Shown here: positions 36,255 through 45,557 of the stretch, piece by piece | Position numbering within the stretch: position 1 is the first letter of the stretch | Layout: the number at the start of each line of letters is the position of its first letter | DNA from: Flavobacteriaceae bacterium F08102 | GTDB taxonomy: Bacteria > Bacteroidota > Bacteroidia > Flavobacteriales > Flavobacteriaceae | Length of the DNA stretch: 64,000 bases | Assembly: GCA_023015935.1 (NCBI GenBank) | Contig: JALKAY010000001.1 | Coordinates: forward strand, 372,874 to 436,873 | Direction of reading: 5' to 3' | Translations under genes and position numbers: made by a program | Notes under the pieces: model-generated | Seen by the model: only the letters and a program-made list of their open reading frames with translations | The model's database searches: none | What the model was told of the DNA's origin: nothing

Positions 36255-36314
36255 GATATCTAATTTAATTACAAAGTTACTGACATTTCATTAATTGACA
36301 TTAAATTTAACACG

Positions 36315-38033
36315 TCAATTCACATTTGCTTGATGAATGTACTTATCATACCCGCCAGTTTCACCCTTTTCAAAATGGTCTACGCCCTCTTGAATACTCA
36401 TAAAGAAATTTTCCTTACCAATCGTGTCAATTAATCTACTTTTGGTCATCGCATCCCTTACTGGCCCTTTAATACTTGTAAAGTACATTTGAATATTTTT
36501 ATTTTTATAATGCGTAACCAATTCCTGAAACATTGCTATACCACTACTGTCTATATTACTTATAACCTCGGCATCAATAATGATAACTTTTAATTTTGGT
36601 CCTTTTGCCTTAACAAAATCAGCCAATCGTTCTTTAAAAAAATTCGTATTTGCAAAATAGAGCTGTGCATCAAAACGCACTATGAGAATTTCATCATGTA
36701 AAATAACATCAGAAAATCTACGCTTATTTCTATAAAAATGACTCGTCCCTGGCACTTTCCCTAAAACAGCCATATGCGGCCGCGTTGTTTCAAAAATAAC
36801 CACAAAAATTGACACTAAAACGCCTATTAAAATTCCTTCCTTGACGCCTATCGTCATTGTTACGATAAACGTGACCAGCATCATTATAAAATCCTTTTTA
36901 TTCGTTTTGTACAAGAACTGGATGTCTTTTATCTTAATGAGCCCAAAAATTGCTACGATGATAATTGCCGCTAAAACAGATTTAGGCAAATAATAAAAAA
37001 CGGGCGTAAGAAAAAATAAAGTGAGTAAAATAAATATGGCAGCAAATACATTTGCCATTGGACTTTGAGCCCCCATTTCTTTATTAATAGCTGATCTGGC
37101 AAAACTTCCTGAAGAAGTATAGGTACTCGAAAAAGAACCCATTATATTCGACAATCCTAACGCAATTAATTCTCTATTTGAATCTAACACCGGAGCGTCA
37201 TCTTCTTCTACAAATGATTTTGCAATTGAAATTGCTTGTAAAAACCCGGTAAATGACAAGGTGAGGGCAATGGGAATTAACTGTTTGATCAACGCCCAAT
37301 TAATTTCAGGAATAGCAAATTGAGGCAGCCCTTTTGGTATATCCCGCACAATTTGAACGCCTTCAAAATACGTTTCAAAAAATTTCATTATTACAATCCC
37401 CAAAATTACCACAACCAACGCCCCAGGGAAACGGCGATGAACCTTTTTTAGGCTATAAATAATTAAAATAGCACACCCTCCTAAAAGCAAGCTTTTTAAA
37501 TGAATGGTCGAAAATTTCTCAATAATATCGGCAATTAGGTATTGAATTTTATTGTTTCGTTCAATATCAATCCGCAACAAACTCTTAAACTGGTTTAATC
37601 CAATAATTAGGGCGGCAGCTGTAACAAAACCAGTTAAAACAGGTTTAGACAAAAAATTAACAATAAATCCTAATCGAAAAACCCCAACAATAATTTGTAT
37701 TATTCCTACCATCATGGTCAATGCCAATACAATACTGATATAGTGTTCTGTACCAACTTTTGCTAAGGTTGATACACTGGCAGCAATAATCAATGAATCA
37801 ATAGCAACTGGTCCTACTGCCAATCTTCTAGACGTTCCAAAAATGGTGTAAACAATTAACGGAATTAAGGCCGTATATAACCCGTAAATTGGAGGAAGTT
37901 CAGCGATAATAGCGTAGGCAATTCCCTGAGGGATTAAAATTATACCTACTGTAAATCCCGCTAAAATATCCCCCTTTAAAAATGAACTATTATACGAGGG
38001 CAACCAGGATAATATAGGGATGATATTTTTCAA
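36315..38033 (-). CDS. SulP-family anion transporter with STAS domain
   Basis: 572 residues: a 10-14 helix SLC26/SulP membrane domain (1 to about 430; early GFTVGIILIPQGIAYAIIAE and PPIYGLYTALIPL motifs) and a C-terminal cytoplasmic STAS domain (about 450-555, with IDAEVISNIDSSGIAMF). The family moves sulfate, bicarbonate or other anions. Next to persulfide-oxidising genes it may carry sulfate, sulfite or thiosulfate, but the substrate cannot be read from sequence alone. It is first in the cluster, 60 bp ahead of the MBL gene, and divergent from moaD. Confidence 0.9.
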   Translation of the reverse strand: MKNIIPILSWLPSYNSSFLKGDILAGFTVGIILIPQGIAYAIIAELPPIYGLYTALIPLIVYTIFGTSRRLAVGPVAIDSLIIAASVSTLAKVGTEHYISIVLALTMMVGIIQIIVGVFRLGFIVNFLSKPVLTGFVTAAALIIGLNQFKSLLRIDIERNNKIQYLIADIIEKFSTIHLKSLLLGGCAILIIYSLKKVHRRFPGALVVVILGIVIMKFFETYFEGVQIVRDIPKGLPQFAIPEINWALIKQLIPIALTLSFTGFLQAISIAKSFVEEDDAPVLDSNRELIALGLSNIMGSFSSTYTSSGSFARSAINKEMGAQSPMANVFAAIFILLTLFFLTPVFYYLPKSVLAAIIIVAIFGLIKIKDIQFLYKTNKKDFIMMLVTFIVTMTIGVKEGILIGVLVSIFVVIFETTRPHMAVLGKVPGTSHFYRNKRRFSDVILHDEILIVRFDAQLYFANTNFFKERLADFVKAKGPKLKVIIIDAEVISNIDSSGIAMFQELVTHYKNKNIQMYFTSIKGPVRDAMTKSRLIDTIGKENFFMSIQEGVDHFEKGETGGYDKYIHQANVN

Positions 38034-38052
38034 ATAATGGCAGTTTATAGCG

Positions 38053-38060
38053 CAAATGTA
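38053..38060 (-). promoter_or_regulatory. Candidate -7 element for the SulP operon
   Basis: On the minus strand the bases read TACATTTG, an exact TAnnTTTG match 19 bases ahead of the SulP start codon. Confidence 0.5.
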
Positions 38061-38071
38061 AGAGATTTTAA

Positions 38072-38079
38072 TAACTTTG
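38072..38079 (+). promoter_or_regulatory. Candidate -7 element for moaD
   Basis: TAACTTTG, an exact TAnnTTTG match, ends only 4 bases before the moaD ATG, implying a leaderless or nearly leaderless transcript if used. Confidence 0.4.
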
Positions 38080-38083
38080 ATGC

Positions 38084-38323
38084 ATGAAAATTAAGGTACT
38101 ATTTTTTGGTGTGTTGCAAGATGTTTTAGGTGTGGATGAAAAGAGTTTCACCCTAGAAGATTCTACTTCTGTTAACGATTTTAAAGAACAATTACTGCAT
38201 ACCTATCCTGCCCTTTCTAAGTACGGATTCAGTATTGCCGTAAACGAAACTTACTGTAATTCCGACTTCCAGTTGCAAGACAACCATGTGGTAGCCTTGA
38301 TTCCCCCCGTAAGTGGAGGTTAA
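38084..38323 (+). CDS. moaD: MoaD/ThiS-family sulfur carrier protein
   Basis: 79 residues of a ubiquitin-like beta-grasp protein ending in the required Gly-Gly (PPVSGG), which is thiocarboxylated to donate sulfur. The opening KIKVLFFGVLQDVLG and the internal VNDFKEQLLHTYP helix fit MoaD of molybdopterin synthase better than ThiS. No moaE, moaA or other cofactor gene is in the window, so it is an orphan here. The ABC-F gene starts 24 bp later on the same strand. Confidence 0.8.
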   Translation: MKIKVLFFGVLQDVLGVDEKSFTLEDSTSVNDFKEQLLHTYPALSKYGFSIAVNETYCNSDFQLQDNHVVALIPPVSGG

Positions 38324-38347
38324 TTATTTCTAAATACATAGCACATT

Positions 38348-40201
38348 TTGAATTATATATCAGTTGAAAATATTGCCAAATCATATGGCGAAAGAGTATT
38401 GTTTGAAGATATTTCTTTTGGTATAAATAAAGGGCAAAAAATTGCTTTTGTCGCTAAAAATGGTACGGGTAAAACATCCATTCTCAATTTACTCGTAGGA
38501 AAAGACAGCCCAGATAAGGGGCAGATAGTCATGCGAAAAGACCTAGATATCGGTTTTTTGGCACAAGATGATGACTTAAATCCCGAATTTACTATTGAAG
38601 AATGTATTTTTAGTGCTGATAATAAAATCTTAGCCATTATCCATCAATATGAAAAAGCACTTGAAAACCCAGAAGATTCAGCTTCTTATCAAGAAGCATT
38701 TGAACTCATGGAACAACACAATGCATGGGATTTTGAAACGCAATACAAGCAAATATTATCGAAACTCCAACTTGAAGATTTAAGCTTACAAGTAAAACAT
38801 CTTTCTGGTGGGCAGCGAAAACGTCTTGCATTAGCACTTATTCTAATCAATACACCGGATATTTTAATACTCGATGAACCCACCAATCACTTAGACCTTG
38901 AAATGATTGAATGGTTAGAAAGTTTTTTTGCGAAAGAAAAACTCACCTTGTTTATGGTCACACACGATCGTTATTTTTTAGAAAGAGTATGTAATGAAAT
39001 TATAGAATTAGATCAAGGAAAACTCTATTCATATAAAGGGAATTATTCATATTATTTAACGAATAAGGAAGAACGATTAGCCATTGAGCAAACAGAACTC
39101 GGAAAAACTAAAAATTTATATAAAAAAGAATTAGATTGGATGCGTAGGCAACCTAAGGCCAGAACGACTAAATCAAAATCGAGAATAGAAGATTTCCACG
39201 AAATTAAAAAACGAGCACATCAACGTAGAGAAAATCACGAAATTCAACTAGAAATCAACATGGAACGCCTTGGGAGCAAGATTGTTGAATTACATCATAT
39301 TTCGAAAGCTTTTGGTGATAAAATCATCTTAGATAAATTCCATTATGTCTTTAAGCGTGGTGAGCGCATTGGACTAATTGGAAAAAATGGAACAGGAAAA
39401 TCCACATTTTTAAATCTCCTCACAGGAAAACTCCCAGTAGACAGCGGCAAAGTAGTCATCGGTGAAACCGTAAAATTCGGCTATTACACCCAAGCCGGGA
39501 TAGAAATAAAACCGGGTCAAAAAGTAATTGAAGTCATCAAAGAATTTGGCGAATATATTCCGTTGACTAAAGGTAGAAAAATATCGGCGGGTCAATTGCT
39601 AGAGCGTTTTTTATTTGATCGTAAAAAACAATATGATTATGTAGAAAAACTATCCGGAGGAGAACAGAAAAGATTGTACCTCTGTACCGTTTTAATACAA
39701 AATCCAAATTTTTTAATTTTAGATGAGCCTACGAATGATCTTGATATTCTTACGCTAAATGTACTCGAACAATTTTTAATGGATTATCCAGGAAATTTAT
39801 TAATCGTATCTCACGATCGTTATTTTATGGATAAAATTGTCGACCATTTATTCATCCTTAATACAGACGGACACATCAAAGATTTTCCGGGTAATTATTC
39901 TGATTATCGAGCCTATGATAATCAACAAATCAAACCAGTCGAAGTGAAACAAGCAGTTACACAAGCTCCCAAGGAAAAGAAAAAGCTATCCTATACTGAA
40001 AGTAAAGAGTTTGAAAAACTTGAATTAGATATTGCTTCCTTAGAAGAACAAAAAAAATCACTTGAACTTCAATTTACGAATGAAGAATTATCCCCTGAAA
40101 AAGTAGCTAAACTCTCAGAAGAATTACAATCAATAATTCATTCTATCGAGCGTAAAGAGGAACGGTGGTTAGAAATTTCGATGAAATTGGACCAAGATTA
40201 A
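38348..40201 (+). CDS. ABC-F ATPase (Uup-like)
   Basis: 617 residues with two ABC domains and no membrane helices. Walker A motifs AKNGTGKT (about residue 36) and GKNGTGKS (about 342), signatures LSGGQRKR and LSGGEQKR, and Walker B-type LDEPTNHLD and LDEPTNDLD are all present. The inter-domain linker is basic and helical, and a C-terminal coiled coil (about 545-615) matches the Uup subgroup. ABC-F proteins act on the ribosome, and Uup also affects DNA transposon excision. The start is TTG at 38348, giving the usual MNYISVENIAKSYGE. Its stop overlaps the convergent exonuclease gene by 4 bp. Confidence 0.92.
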   Translation: MNYISVENIAKSYGERVLFEDISFGINKGQKIAFVAKNGTGKTSILNLLVGKDSPDKGQIVMRKDLDIGFLAQDDDLNPEFTIEECIFSADNKILAIIHQYEKALENPEDSASYQEAFELMEQHNAWDFETQYKQILSKLQLEDLSLQVKHLSGGQRKRLALALILINTPDILILDEPTNHLDLEMIEWLESFFAKEKLTLFMVTHDRYFLERVCNEIIELDQGKLYSYKGNYSYYLTNKEERLAIEQTELGKTKNLYKKELDWMRRQPKARTTKSKSRIEDFHEIKKRAHQRRENHEIQLEINMERLGSKIVELHHISKAFGDKIILDKFHYVFKRGERIGLIGKNGTGKSTFLNLLTGKLPVDSGKVVIGETVKFGYYTQAGIEIKPGQKVIEVIKEFGEYIPLTKGRKISAGQLLERFLFDRKKQYDYVEKLSGGEQKRLYLCTVLIQNPNFLILDEPTNDLDILTLNVLEQFLMDYPGNLLIVSHDRYFMDKIVDHLFILNTDGHIKDFPGNYSDYRAYDNQQIKPVEVKQAVTQAPKEKKKLSYTESKEFEKLELDIASLEEQKKSLELQFTNEELSPEKVAKLSEELQSIIHSIERKEERWLEISMKLDQD

Positions 40202-40911
40202 ACCTTATAAATTTCATTATTTTGTAATAGTGGCAATTGATTATAGCGCAAGACTAACTGTGCAACTGCAACAGTATCTCGTTCACAATATTGAACTATT
40301 CGCTCAAGAGCTTGTTCCTTATAATAAACATCAGCTACTTGACTTCCATCTATATCTTGTTTTGGTGAAGGTATTCCCAAAATATGAGTCAATAATTTAA
40401 GCGAAGTATACTGTTTATAATCACCAAATTTCCAAAGTTCTAAGGTATCTAGATGTGGTACTTCCCACGGTTTTTTACCAAACAAATTAAGCTTATCGGG
40501 GAGCGATATCGTGTGAATTATCATACGTCTAGCGATGTAAGGAAAATCAAATTCCTTCCCATTATGGGCGCATAAAACGTGTACTTGCTTATTAAAAAAC
40601 CCATCTAAAAGGAATTTGAAGTCCAATAAAATTTTGCGTTCATCTCCATAAAAGGATTTCAATCTAAACATACGCTTCTTGGTGAGATGTGCAAAATAAC
40701 CAACTGAAATACAAATAATCTTTCCAAATTCGGCCCAAATACCTGCTTGGTCATATTGATCTTTTACACTACAATCTTCCCCCCTTTTATAGGCTGTTTT
40801 TTGCTCAAACAGTTTCCTTTTTTCTTCTGACAATTCATCAAATGTGGCGAATTCGGGAACCGTCTCAATATCTAAAAATAAGATATTTGTCAATTTAATT
40901 TTAGTAAACAT
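40198..40911 (-). CDS. PolB-like 3'-5' exonuclease (RNase H fold)
   Basis: 237 residues of a stand-alone DEDD exonuclease. The Exo I motif FLDIETVPE lies at about residues 13-21, Exo II around CAHNGKEFDFPYIARR, and Exo III near the C-terminus as YCERDTVAVAQL, giving the acidic metal ligands. The family is described as related to the exonuclease domain of DNA polymerase B. The role is probably nucleic acid proofreading or repair, not defined. No partner gene is obvious; it overlaps the ABC-F gene tail to tail by 4 bp. Confidence 0.85.
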   Translation of the reverse strand: MFTKIKLTNILFLDIETVPEFATFDELSEEKRKLFEQKTAYKRGEDCSVKDQYDQAGIWAEFGKIICISVGYFAHLTKKRMFRLKSFYGDERKILLDFKFLLDGFFNKQVHVLCAHNGKEFDFPYIARRMIIHTISLPDKLNLFGKKPWEVPHLDTLELWKFGDYKQYTSLKLLTHILGIPSPKQDIDGSQVADVYYKEQALERIVQYCERDTVAVAQLVLRYNQLPLLQNNEIYKV

Positions 40912-40980
40912 CTTTCGTTTTTCAACTAAGGTACTAAACGTTGAGCTGTCTAAAAAAAATGAAGCAGTGTCGCAAAAAAT

Positions 40981-41313
40981 TTATTTGACAACTAACTTTC
41001 GGGTAATCGTTTTTTCTGAAATAATTACTTTGAGTATATATACCCCTGAAGTTAATTTGGAAATATTCAATTCCTTTCCCATTATTTTGGTAGTCAAAAT
41101 GGACTTCCCTAAAATATTGAAAATTTGAATATGTTTAGCACCGCGATCTAGTGCAGATATATACAACTTACCGTTGGTTACTGGATTAGGATACATTTTA
41201 AACCCTCGAATTTCCTCCTTTTTATCCAATGCAACCTTAGCAGCCTTCTCTTTTACTTGAGCGTAAAAAGAAGTCGTGATAAAAATGAATATTAAGCAGG
41301 TAATTTTTCTCAT
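40981..41313 (-). CDS. Mini-protein made of signal peptide and T9SS sorting domain
   Basis: 110 residues from ATG 41313 (MRKITCLIFIFITTSFYAQ), preferred over the open start at 41328 because it places the signal peptide at the N-terminus. After a short charged linker almost the whole mature protein is a type A T9SS C-terminal sorting domain: YPNPVTNGKLYISAL, IQIFNILGKSILTTK, and the closing LTSGVYILKVIISEKTITRKLVVK-type strand. It should be exported through the type IX system. It carries no other domain, which is unusual. Confidence 0.8.
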   Translation of the reverse strand: MRKITCLIFIFITTSFYAQVKEKAAKVALDKKEEIRGFKMYPNPVTNGKLYISALDRGAKHIQIFNILGKSILTTKIMGKELNISKLTSGVYILKVIISEKTITRKLVVK

Positions 41314-41503
41314 AATCTCTCGGTGCAAAATTATGAATAAATGTATGAAAATTGAATCGCAACGTAAAGTTTAACATTTTATTATTCAACATCAAAAAAA
41401 AACAAATTTTTAATAAAAAAATAATGTTAATGTTAACTTAATATACCTAAAACAAATGATAACTAAGTTTACCCCTAATTTAATTTTGTATTTTTAACAC
41501 CAA

Positions 41504-42190
41504 ATGAAAAATAAAGACATTAAAATATTACTGGTTGATGACGAACCGGATATTCTAGAAATAGTCAGTTATAATTTGATTAACGAAGGTTATCAAATAG
41601 AAACTGCCTCCAACGGTAAGGACGCAATCACAAAAGCAAATAAATTCTTACCTCATTTAATATTACTGGATGTGATGATGCCAGGCATGGATGGAATAGA
41701 AGCGTGTGAAAAAATTCGCGAAATTGAAAATTTAAAAAATGTATTAATCGCTTTTTTTACAGCTCGCGGAGAAGATTATTCTCAAGTAGCTGGTTTTGAT
41801 GCAGGTGCTGATGATTATATTACAAAACCCGTAAAACCGAAAGTTCTTGTTAGTAAAGTGAAATCGCTGCTACGTCGTCTTAAAAACGAACAAAAAGATC
41901 AACAGGGAATTGTTAAAATTGGTGATATTATTATCAATCGAGAGGAGTATTTTGTTGAGAAAAACAAACAGAAAATAATTTTACCTCGAAAGGAATTTGA
42001 ATTGTTATCTTTATTGACGTCTAAACCAGGAAAAGTATTTAAACGAGAAGTTATTCTTGAAAAAGTTTGGGGAAATGATGTCATTGTTGGTGGCAGAACA
42101 ATTGATGTTCACATTAGAAAACTCCGTGAAAAAATAGGAGACGAATACTTTAAAACCGTGAAAGGCGTTGGCTACAAGTTCAACAGCTAA
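41504..42190 (+). CDS. OmpR/PhoB-family response regulator
   Basis: 228 residues. The receiver domain (1 to about 122) has LLVDDEPD near the N-terminus, the phosphorylated Asp in LLDVMMPGMDG (about residue 54), and a conserved Lys in DYITKPVKPK (about 108). A winged-helix DNA-binding domain (about 130-227) ends with the GGRTIDVHIRKLREKIG and VKGVGYKF signatures. Its stop overlaps the histidine kinase start by one base, so the two form a two-component pair. A TATTTTTA box at about 41489 is a weak promoter candidate. Confidence 0.93.
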   Translation: MKNKDIKILLVDDEPDILEIVSYNLINEGYQIETASNGKDAITKANKFLPHLILLDVMMPGMDGIEACEKIREIENLKNVLIAFFTARGEDYSQVAGFDAGADDYITKPVKPKVLVSKVKSLLRRLKNEQKDQQGIVKIGDIIINREEYFVEKNKQKIILPRKEFELLSLLTSKPGKVFKREVILEKVWGNDVIVGGRTIDVHIRKLREKIGDEYFKTVKGVGYKFNS

Positions 42191-43230
42191 TGAAAATTAA
42201 AAAAACATATAAATTCGCCTTCAAGTCTTCAGGTTATCTGGCACTTTTTACTTTTATCATCCTAAATGTTGTAGATTTCTTTTTGTATAAAGAGTCTATG
42301 ATACTCTCAATTACCTTTGTTTGTCTACTCGTCTTTACCATTTCATTTTTTATTCTACAATTTAGAGTTCAGCGCTTTATTTACAGTAGGGTAAAAAAGA
42401 TTTACGATGAAGTATCTATGCTCAACGTGGAGGATTTAAGTAGAAAAAGCATTACTTCTGATATGGAATCCTTATCTCAGAACGTGAAGAAATTTGCTGA
42501 AAACAAACGTCTTGAAATTGAAATGCTTCAAATTAGAGAACGTTACAGACGTGAATTTTTAGGCAATGTTTCACACGAATTAAAAACTCCTCTATTTACG
42601 GTTCAAGGCTATTTATTAACTCTGTCAGACGGAGCAGTAGAGGATAAGTCTATCCGAGATAAATATTTACATAGAGCAAACAAAGGTGTTGAGCGCTTAA
42701 TTAATGTGGTTCAAGATTTAGACATGATCTCTAAACTTGAGACAGGGTATTTGAATCCAAAAATGGAAATGTTTAACATTGTTAAATTAGTACAAAGCAC
42801 CTTTGATTTATTAGAAATTAAAGCTAAAAAAAGAAAAATAAAACTGCGATTTAATAAGGTATACGACACTCCGATATTTGTTAAGGCAGATCAAAAAAGA
42901 ATTGAACAGGTTCTTATTAATCTCATTGAAAACTCAATTAAATACGGAAATTTTAATGGTCAAACCATTGTATCTATTAAAAATTTTAGCTCAAAAAAGG
43001 TGGCTATTCACATTTCAGATGATGGAGAAGGAATAGAAAAGTTACATCTAAAAAGAATTTTTGAACGATTTTATCGTGTAGATCAAAGTAGGTCTCGTGA
43101 ACAAGGAGGATCTGGGCTAGGGTTGTCTATTGTCAAACACATTATAGAAGCACATCAAGAAAAAGTTTATGCTGAAAGTGAAGTAGGAAAAGGCACCACT
43201 TTTTCCTTTACCTTAGAAAAGTTCGAATAG
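42190..43230 (+). CDS. Sensor histidine kinase
   Basis: 346 residues: two closely spaced membrane helices (about 12-30 and 38-56) with almost no periplasmic loop, so it probably senses membrane or internal cues. HisKA follows with the phospho-accepting His in NVSHELKTPLF (about residue 126), then HATPase with NLIENSIKYG, DDGEGIE and GSGLGLSIV. It is PhoR-like and partners the regulator just upstream. Its 3' end overlaps the convergent glycosyltransferase gene by 18 bp. Confidence 0.92.
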   Translation: MKIKKTYKFAFKSSGYLALFTFIILNVVDFFLYKESMILSITFVCLLVFTISFFILQFRVQRFIYSRVKKIYDEVSMLNVEDLSRKSITSDMESLSQNVKKFAENKRLEIEMLQIRERYRREFLGNVSHELKTPLFTVQGYLLTLSDGAVEDKSIRDKYLHRANKGVERLINVVQDLDMISKLETGYLNPKMEMFNIVKLVQSTFDLLEIKAKKRKIKLRFNKVYDTPIFVKADQKRIEQVLINLIENSIKYGNFNGQTIVSIKNFSSKKVAIHISDDGEGIEKLHLKRIFERFYRVDQSRSREQGGSGLGLSIVKHIIEAHQEKVYAESEVGKGTTFSFTLEKFE

Positions 43231-44256
43231 GGTTGGGGATAGATGCTCTACTGTCTGTGTATTGAATCCCGTATAATTAGCTAATTGGGCTAAATGTTTT
43301 ACCGTAAATTCCCCTTGTTTTATATAGGGAGCAATTCCTTTATTTTGTAAATGATTTGCCAAATACAGCTGTTCATATTGCCCAGGAGTAGGAATAAAAA
43401 ATGCTCTTTTACGCAGCTTGGCTAGGTCTAAAATGGTAGAATATCCACTTCTGGCAATAACTACTTCACTCGCATTGATAAGTCGCTCTAACTCCTCTTT
43501 TAACGCATAATTGATAATTTCTACCCCTTTTACTTCAGTCTTTATAGGTTCTTCTGAAAAAATGCCACGAATGAGCTTTACGCGATAGTTCGTATTAGAA
43601 AATTCAGTAATCAACTGGCTTTCTAATATACTTCGTTGTGGTTCTGGCCCTGATAAAACAATTAAATAGTCATAGCTAATATTTTCATTTTTCTTTTCTA
43701 AGCGACTTACAACACCTAAATATTTTACGTTTAGTGATGTATTAGCCAATGCCCCAGAGAATAGCTTTTGCGAATTATCAGGGACCCAACATTCATTAAA
43801 TTTTCTAATAATCCGATGATGAAAATAGGTACTCAACCAGGTTGTCAATCCAGACAAAACAGTCAATTGATGGGTAATGTACACCGAAGGAATACCCGGG
43901 TGATACATTCCAAATCGATTATCAGAAATAACCCCCTGAACAGCACCGTTTTGCACCAACGATGCCAATTGTTTTTTTTCTTTTCGCACAGCGCTTAAGA
44001 TCCGCGGCATACATTTGAATAATTGCCATTTCAATTGATGATTATTCCCATACCTAATTCCATACGATGGAAGTTCTATATAACAAAGTTTAGGAAACTC
44101 CTTTCGAAGTAAGGTTAAAGCCTCCCCATCACTAGCAATTATTAACTCAAACTCAGCTTCTAATAAGGCATTTATAATTGGAATACAACGCGTTGCATGA
44201 CCCAACCCCCAATTTAATGGTGCCACCATTATTTTTTTGCCGCGCCTTAATTTCAT
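43213..44256 (-). CDS. Glycosyltransferase (GT28/MurG-like, TIGR00661 type)
   Basis: 347 residues with a two-domain GT-B fold. The N-terminal VAPLNWGLGHATRC loop (about residues 10-23) is the diagnostic start, and a C-terminal ARSGYSTILDLAKLRKRAFF segment with IPTPGQYEQ is the UDP-sugar-binding region shared with MurG and MGD synthases. Donor and acceptor are unknown. It starts inside the purD stop (4-bp overlap) and closes the long minus-strand sugar-gene run. Confidence 0.82.
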   Translation of the reverse strand: MKLRRGKKIMVAPLNWGLGHATRCIPIINALLEAEFELIIASDGEALTLLRKEFPKLCYIELPSYGIRYGNNHQLKWQLFKCMPRILSAVRKEKKQLASLVQNGAVQGVISDNRFGMYHPGIPSVYITHQLTVLSGLTTWLSTYFHHRIIRKFNECWVPDNSQKLFSGALANTSLNVKYLGVVSRLEKKNENISYDYLIVLSGPEPQRSILESQLITEFSNTNYRVKLIRGIFSEEPIKTEVKGVEIINYALKEELERLINASEVVIARSGYSTILDLAKLRKRAFFIPTPGQYEQLYLANHLQNKGIAPYIKQGEFTVKHLAQLANYTGFNTQTVEHLSPTLFELF

Positions 44257-45530
44257 CCTTTTAAATCAAAGCCAAGGTCTTTACGATAATACATTTTTTC
44301 AAAATGCAAGTTTTGAATGGTTTTATACGAAGCCTTTAATGCAGCCTCAAAATCATCGCCAAACGATGTAACAGCCATTACACGTCCGCCGCTGGTGACT
44401 ACCTTCCCATCACGCGAGCTTGTTCCAGCGTGAAAGAGAATAGATTCCGTCTCACTTTCCAATCCACTAATTTGTTTTCCTTTTTCGTACTCCTCAGGAT
44501 ATCCACCAGAAACCAACATGACTGTCGCTGCTGTTTTAGGATTAACAACAAATGATTTTTCGTCTAGGTTTTGATTGGCAACCCCATCAAACAAATCAAC
44601 CAAATCGGCATCAATTCTGGGAATTACCACTTCAGTTTCAGGATCTCCCATTCGTACGTTATATTCAATAACATAGGGGTCATTATTCACATTCATCAAT
44701 CCAATAAAAATAAAACCACGATAATCAATCCCTTCGACTTGCAAACCTTTTATTGTAGGAATAATTACACGATCTTCTACCTTATCGATAAAAGTTTGAT
44801 TAGCAAAAGGCACTGGAGAAATGGCTCCCATACCTCCCGTATTCAAGCCTGTATCTCCTTCTCCAATTCGTTTATAATCTTTTGCCGAAGGTAATATTTT
44901 ATAATGAACTCCATCTGTTAGTACAAATACCGATAACTCAATACCTGCTAAAAACTCTTCAATAACTACCTTTGACGAAGCCGTTCCAAACTTTTCATTG
45001 GTCAGCATTTCTTTGAGTTCCGATTTCGCCGTGTCGAGATCTTCTAAAATTAACACTCCTTTTCCTGCAGCCAAACCGTCTGCCTTGAGAACATACGGCG
45101 CTTTTAAGCTTTCTAAAAATGCATATCCGCCGGCTAAGTTCTCCTTCGTAAACGTTTGGTATTGAGCAGTAGGGATTCCATATTTCAACATAAATTTTTT
45201 CGAGAAATCTTTACTCCCTTCTAGCTGTGCTCCCGCTTGATTTGGCCCAATTACTGGAATCTCCTCTAGCTGAGGGTCCTTTAAAAAATAGTCGTGTATT
45301 CCCGCAACTAATGGCGCTTCAGGCCCCACCAGAACCATCCGTATATTACAGGCTAATACCGCCGATTTTACAGCGCTAAAATCCAATGGATCTATCGATA
45401 GATTTGTTGCAATTTCATTTGTGCCCGCATTCCCAGGAGCTACAAAAAGCTGAGTTACTTTTGGACTTTGAGAAAGTTTTAAAGCGAAGGCATGTTCACG
45501 ACCTCCGGAACCTAAAATAAGAATATTCAT
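44253..45530 (-). CDS. purD: Phosphoribosylamine-glycine ligase (GAR synthetase)
   Basis: 425 residues, full length. It joins glycine to phosphoribosylamine using ATP in purine synthesis. Seen: LILGSGGREHAFALKLSQS at the N-terminus, the ATP-grasp segment YVLKADGLAAGKGV (about residue 148), LNTGGMGAISP (about 232), and NVRMGDPETEVVIPRI (about 294). It is a housekeeping gene lodged in the polysaccharide run: 28 bp after one glycosyltransferase gene and overlapping the next. Confidence 0.97.
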   Translation of the reverse strand: MNILILGSGGREHAFALKLSQSPKVTQLFVAPGNAGTNEIATNLSIDPLDFSAVKSAVLACNIRMVLVGPEAPLVAGIHDYFLKDPQLEEIPVIGPNQAGAQLEGSKDFSKKFMLKYGIPTAQYQTFTKENLAGGYAFLESLKAPYVLKADGLAAGKGVLILEDLDTAKSELKEMLTNEKFGTASSKVVIEEFLAGIELSVFVLTDGVHYKILPSAKDYKRIGEGDTGLNTGGMGAISPVPFANQTFIDKVEDRVIIPTIKGLQVEGIDYRGFIFIGLMNVNNDPYVIEYNVRMGDPETEVVIPRIDADLVDLFDGVANQNLDEKSFVVNPKTAATVMLVSGGYPEEYEKGKQISGLESETESILFHAGTSSRDGKVVTSGGRVMAVTSFGDDFEAALKASYKTIQNLHFEKMYYRKDLGFDLKG

Positions 45531-45557
45531 GGAAAGATTTTTTTTACAAATATATGA

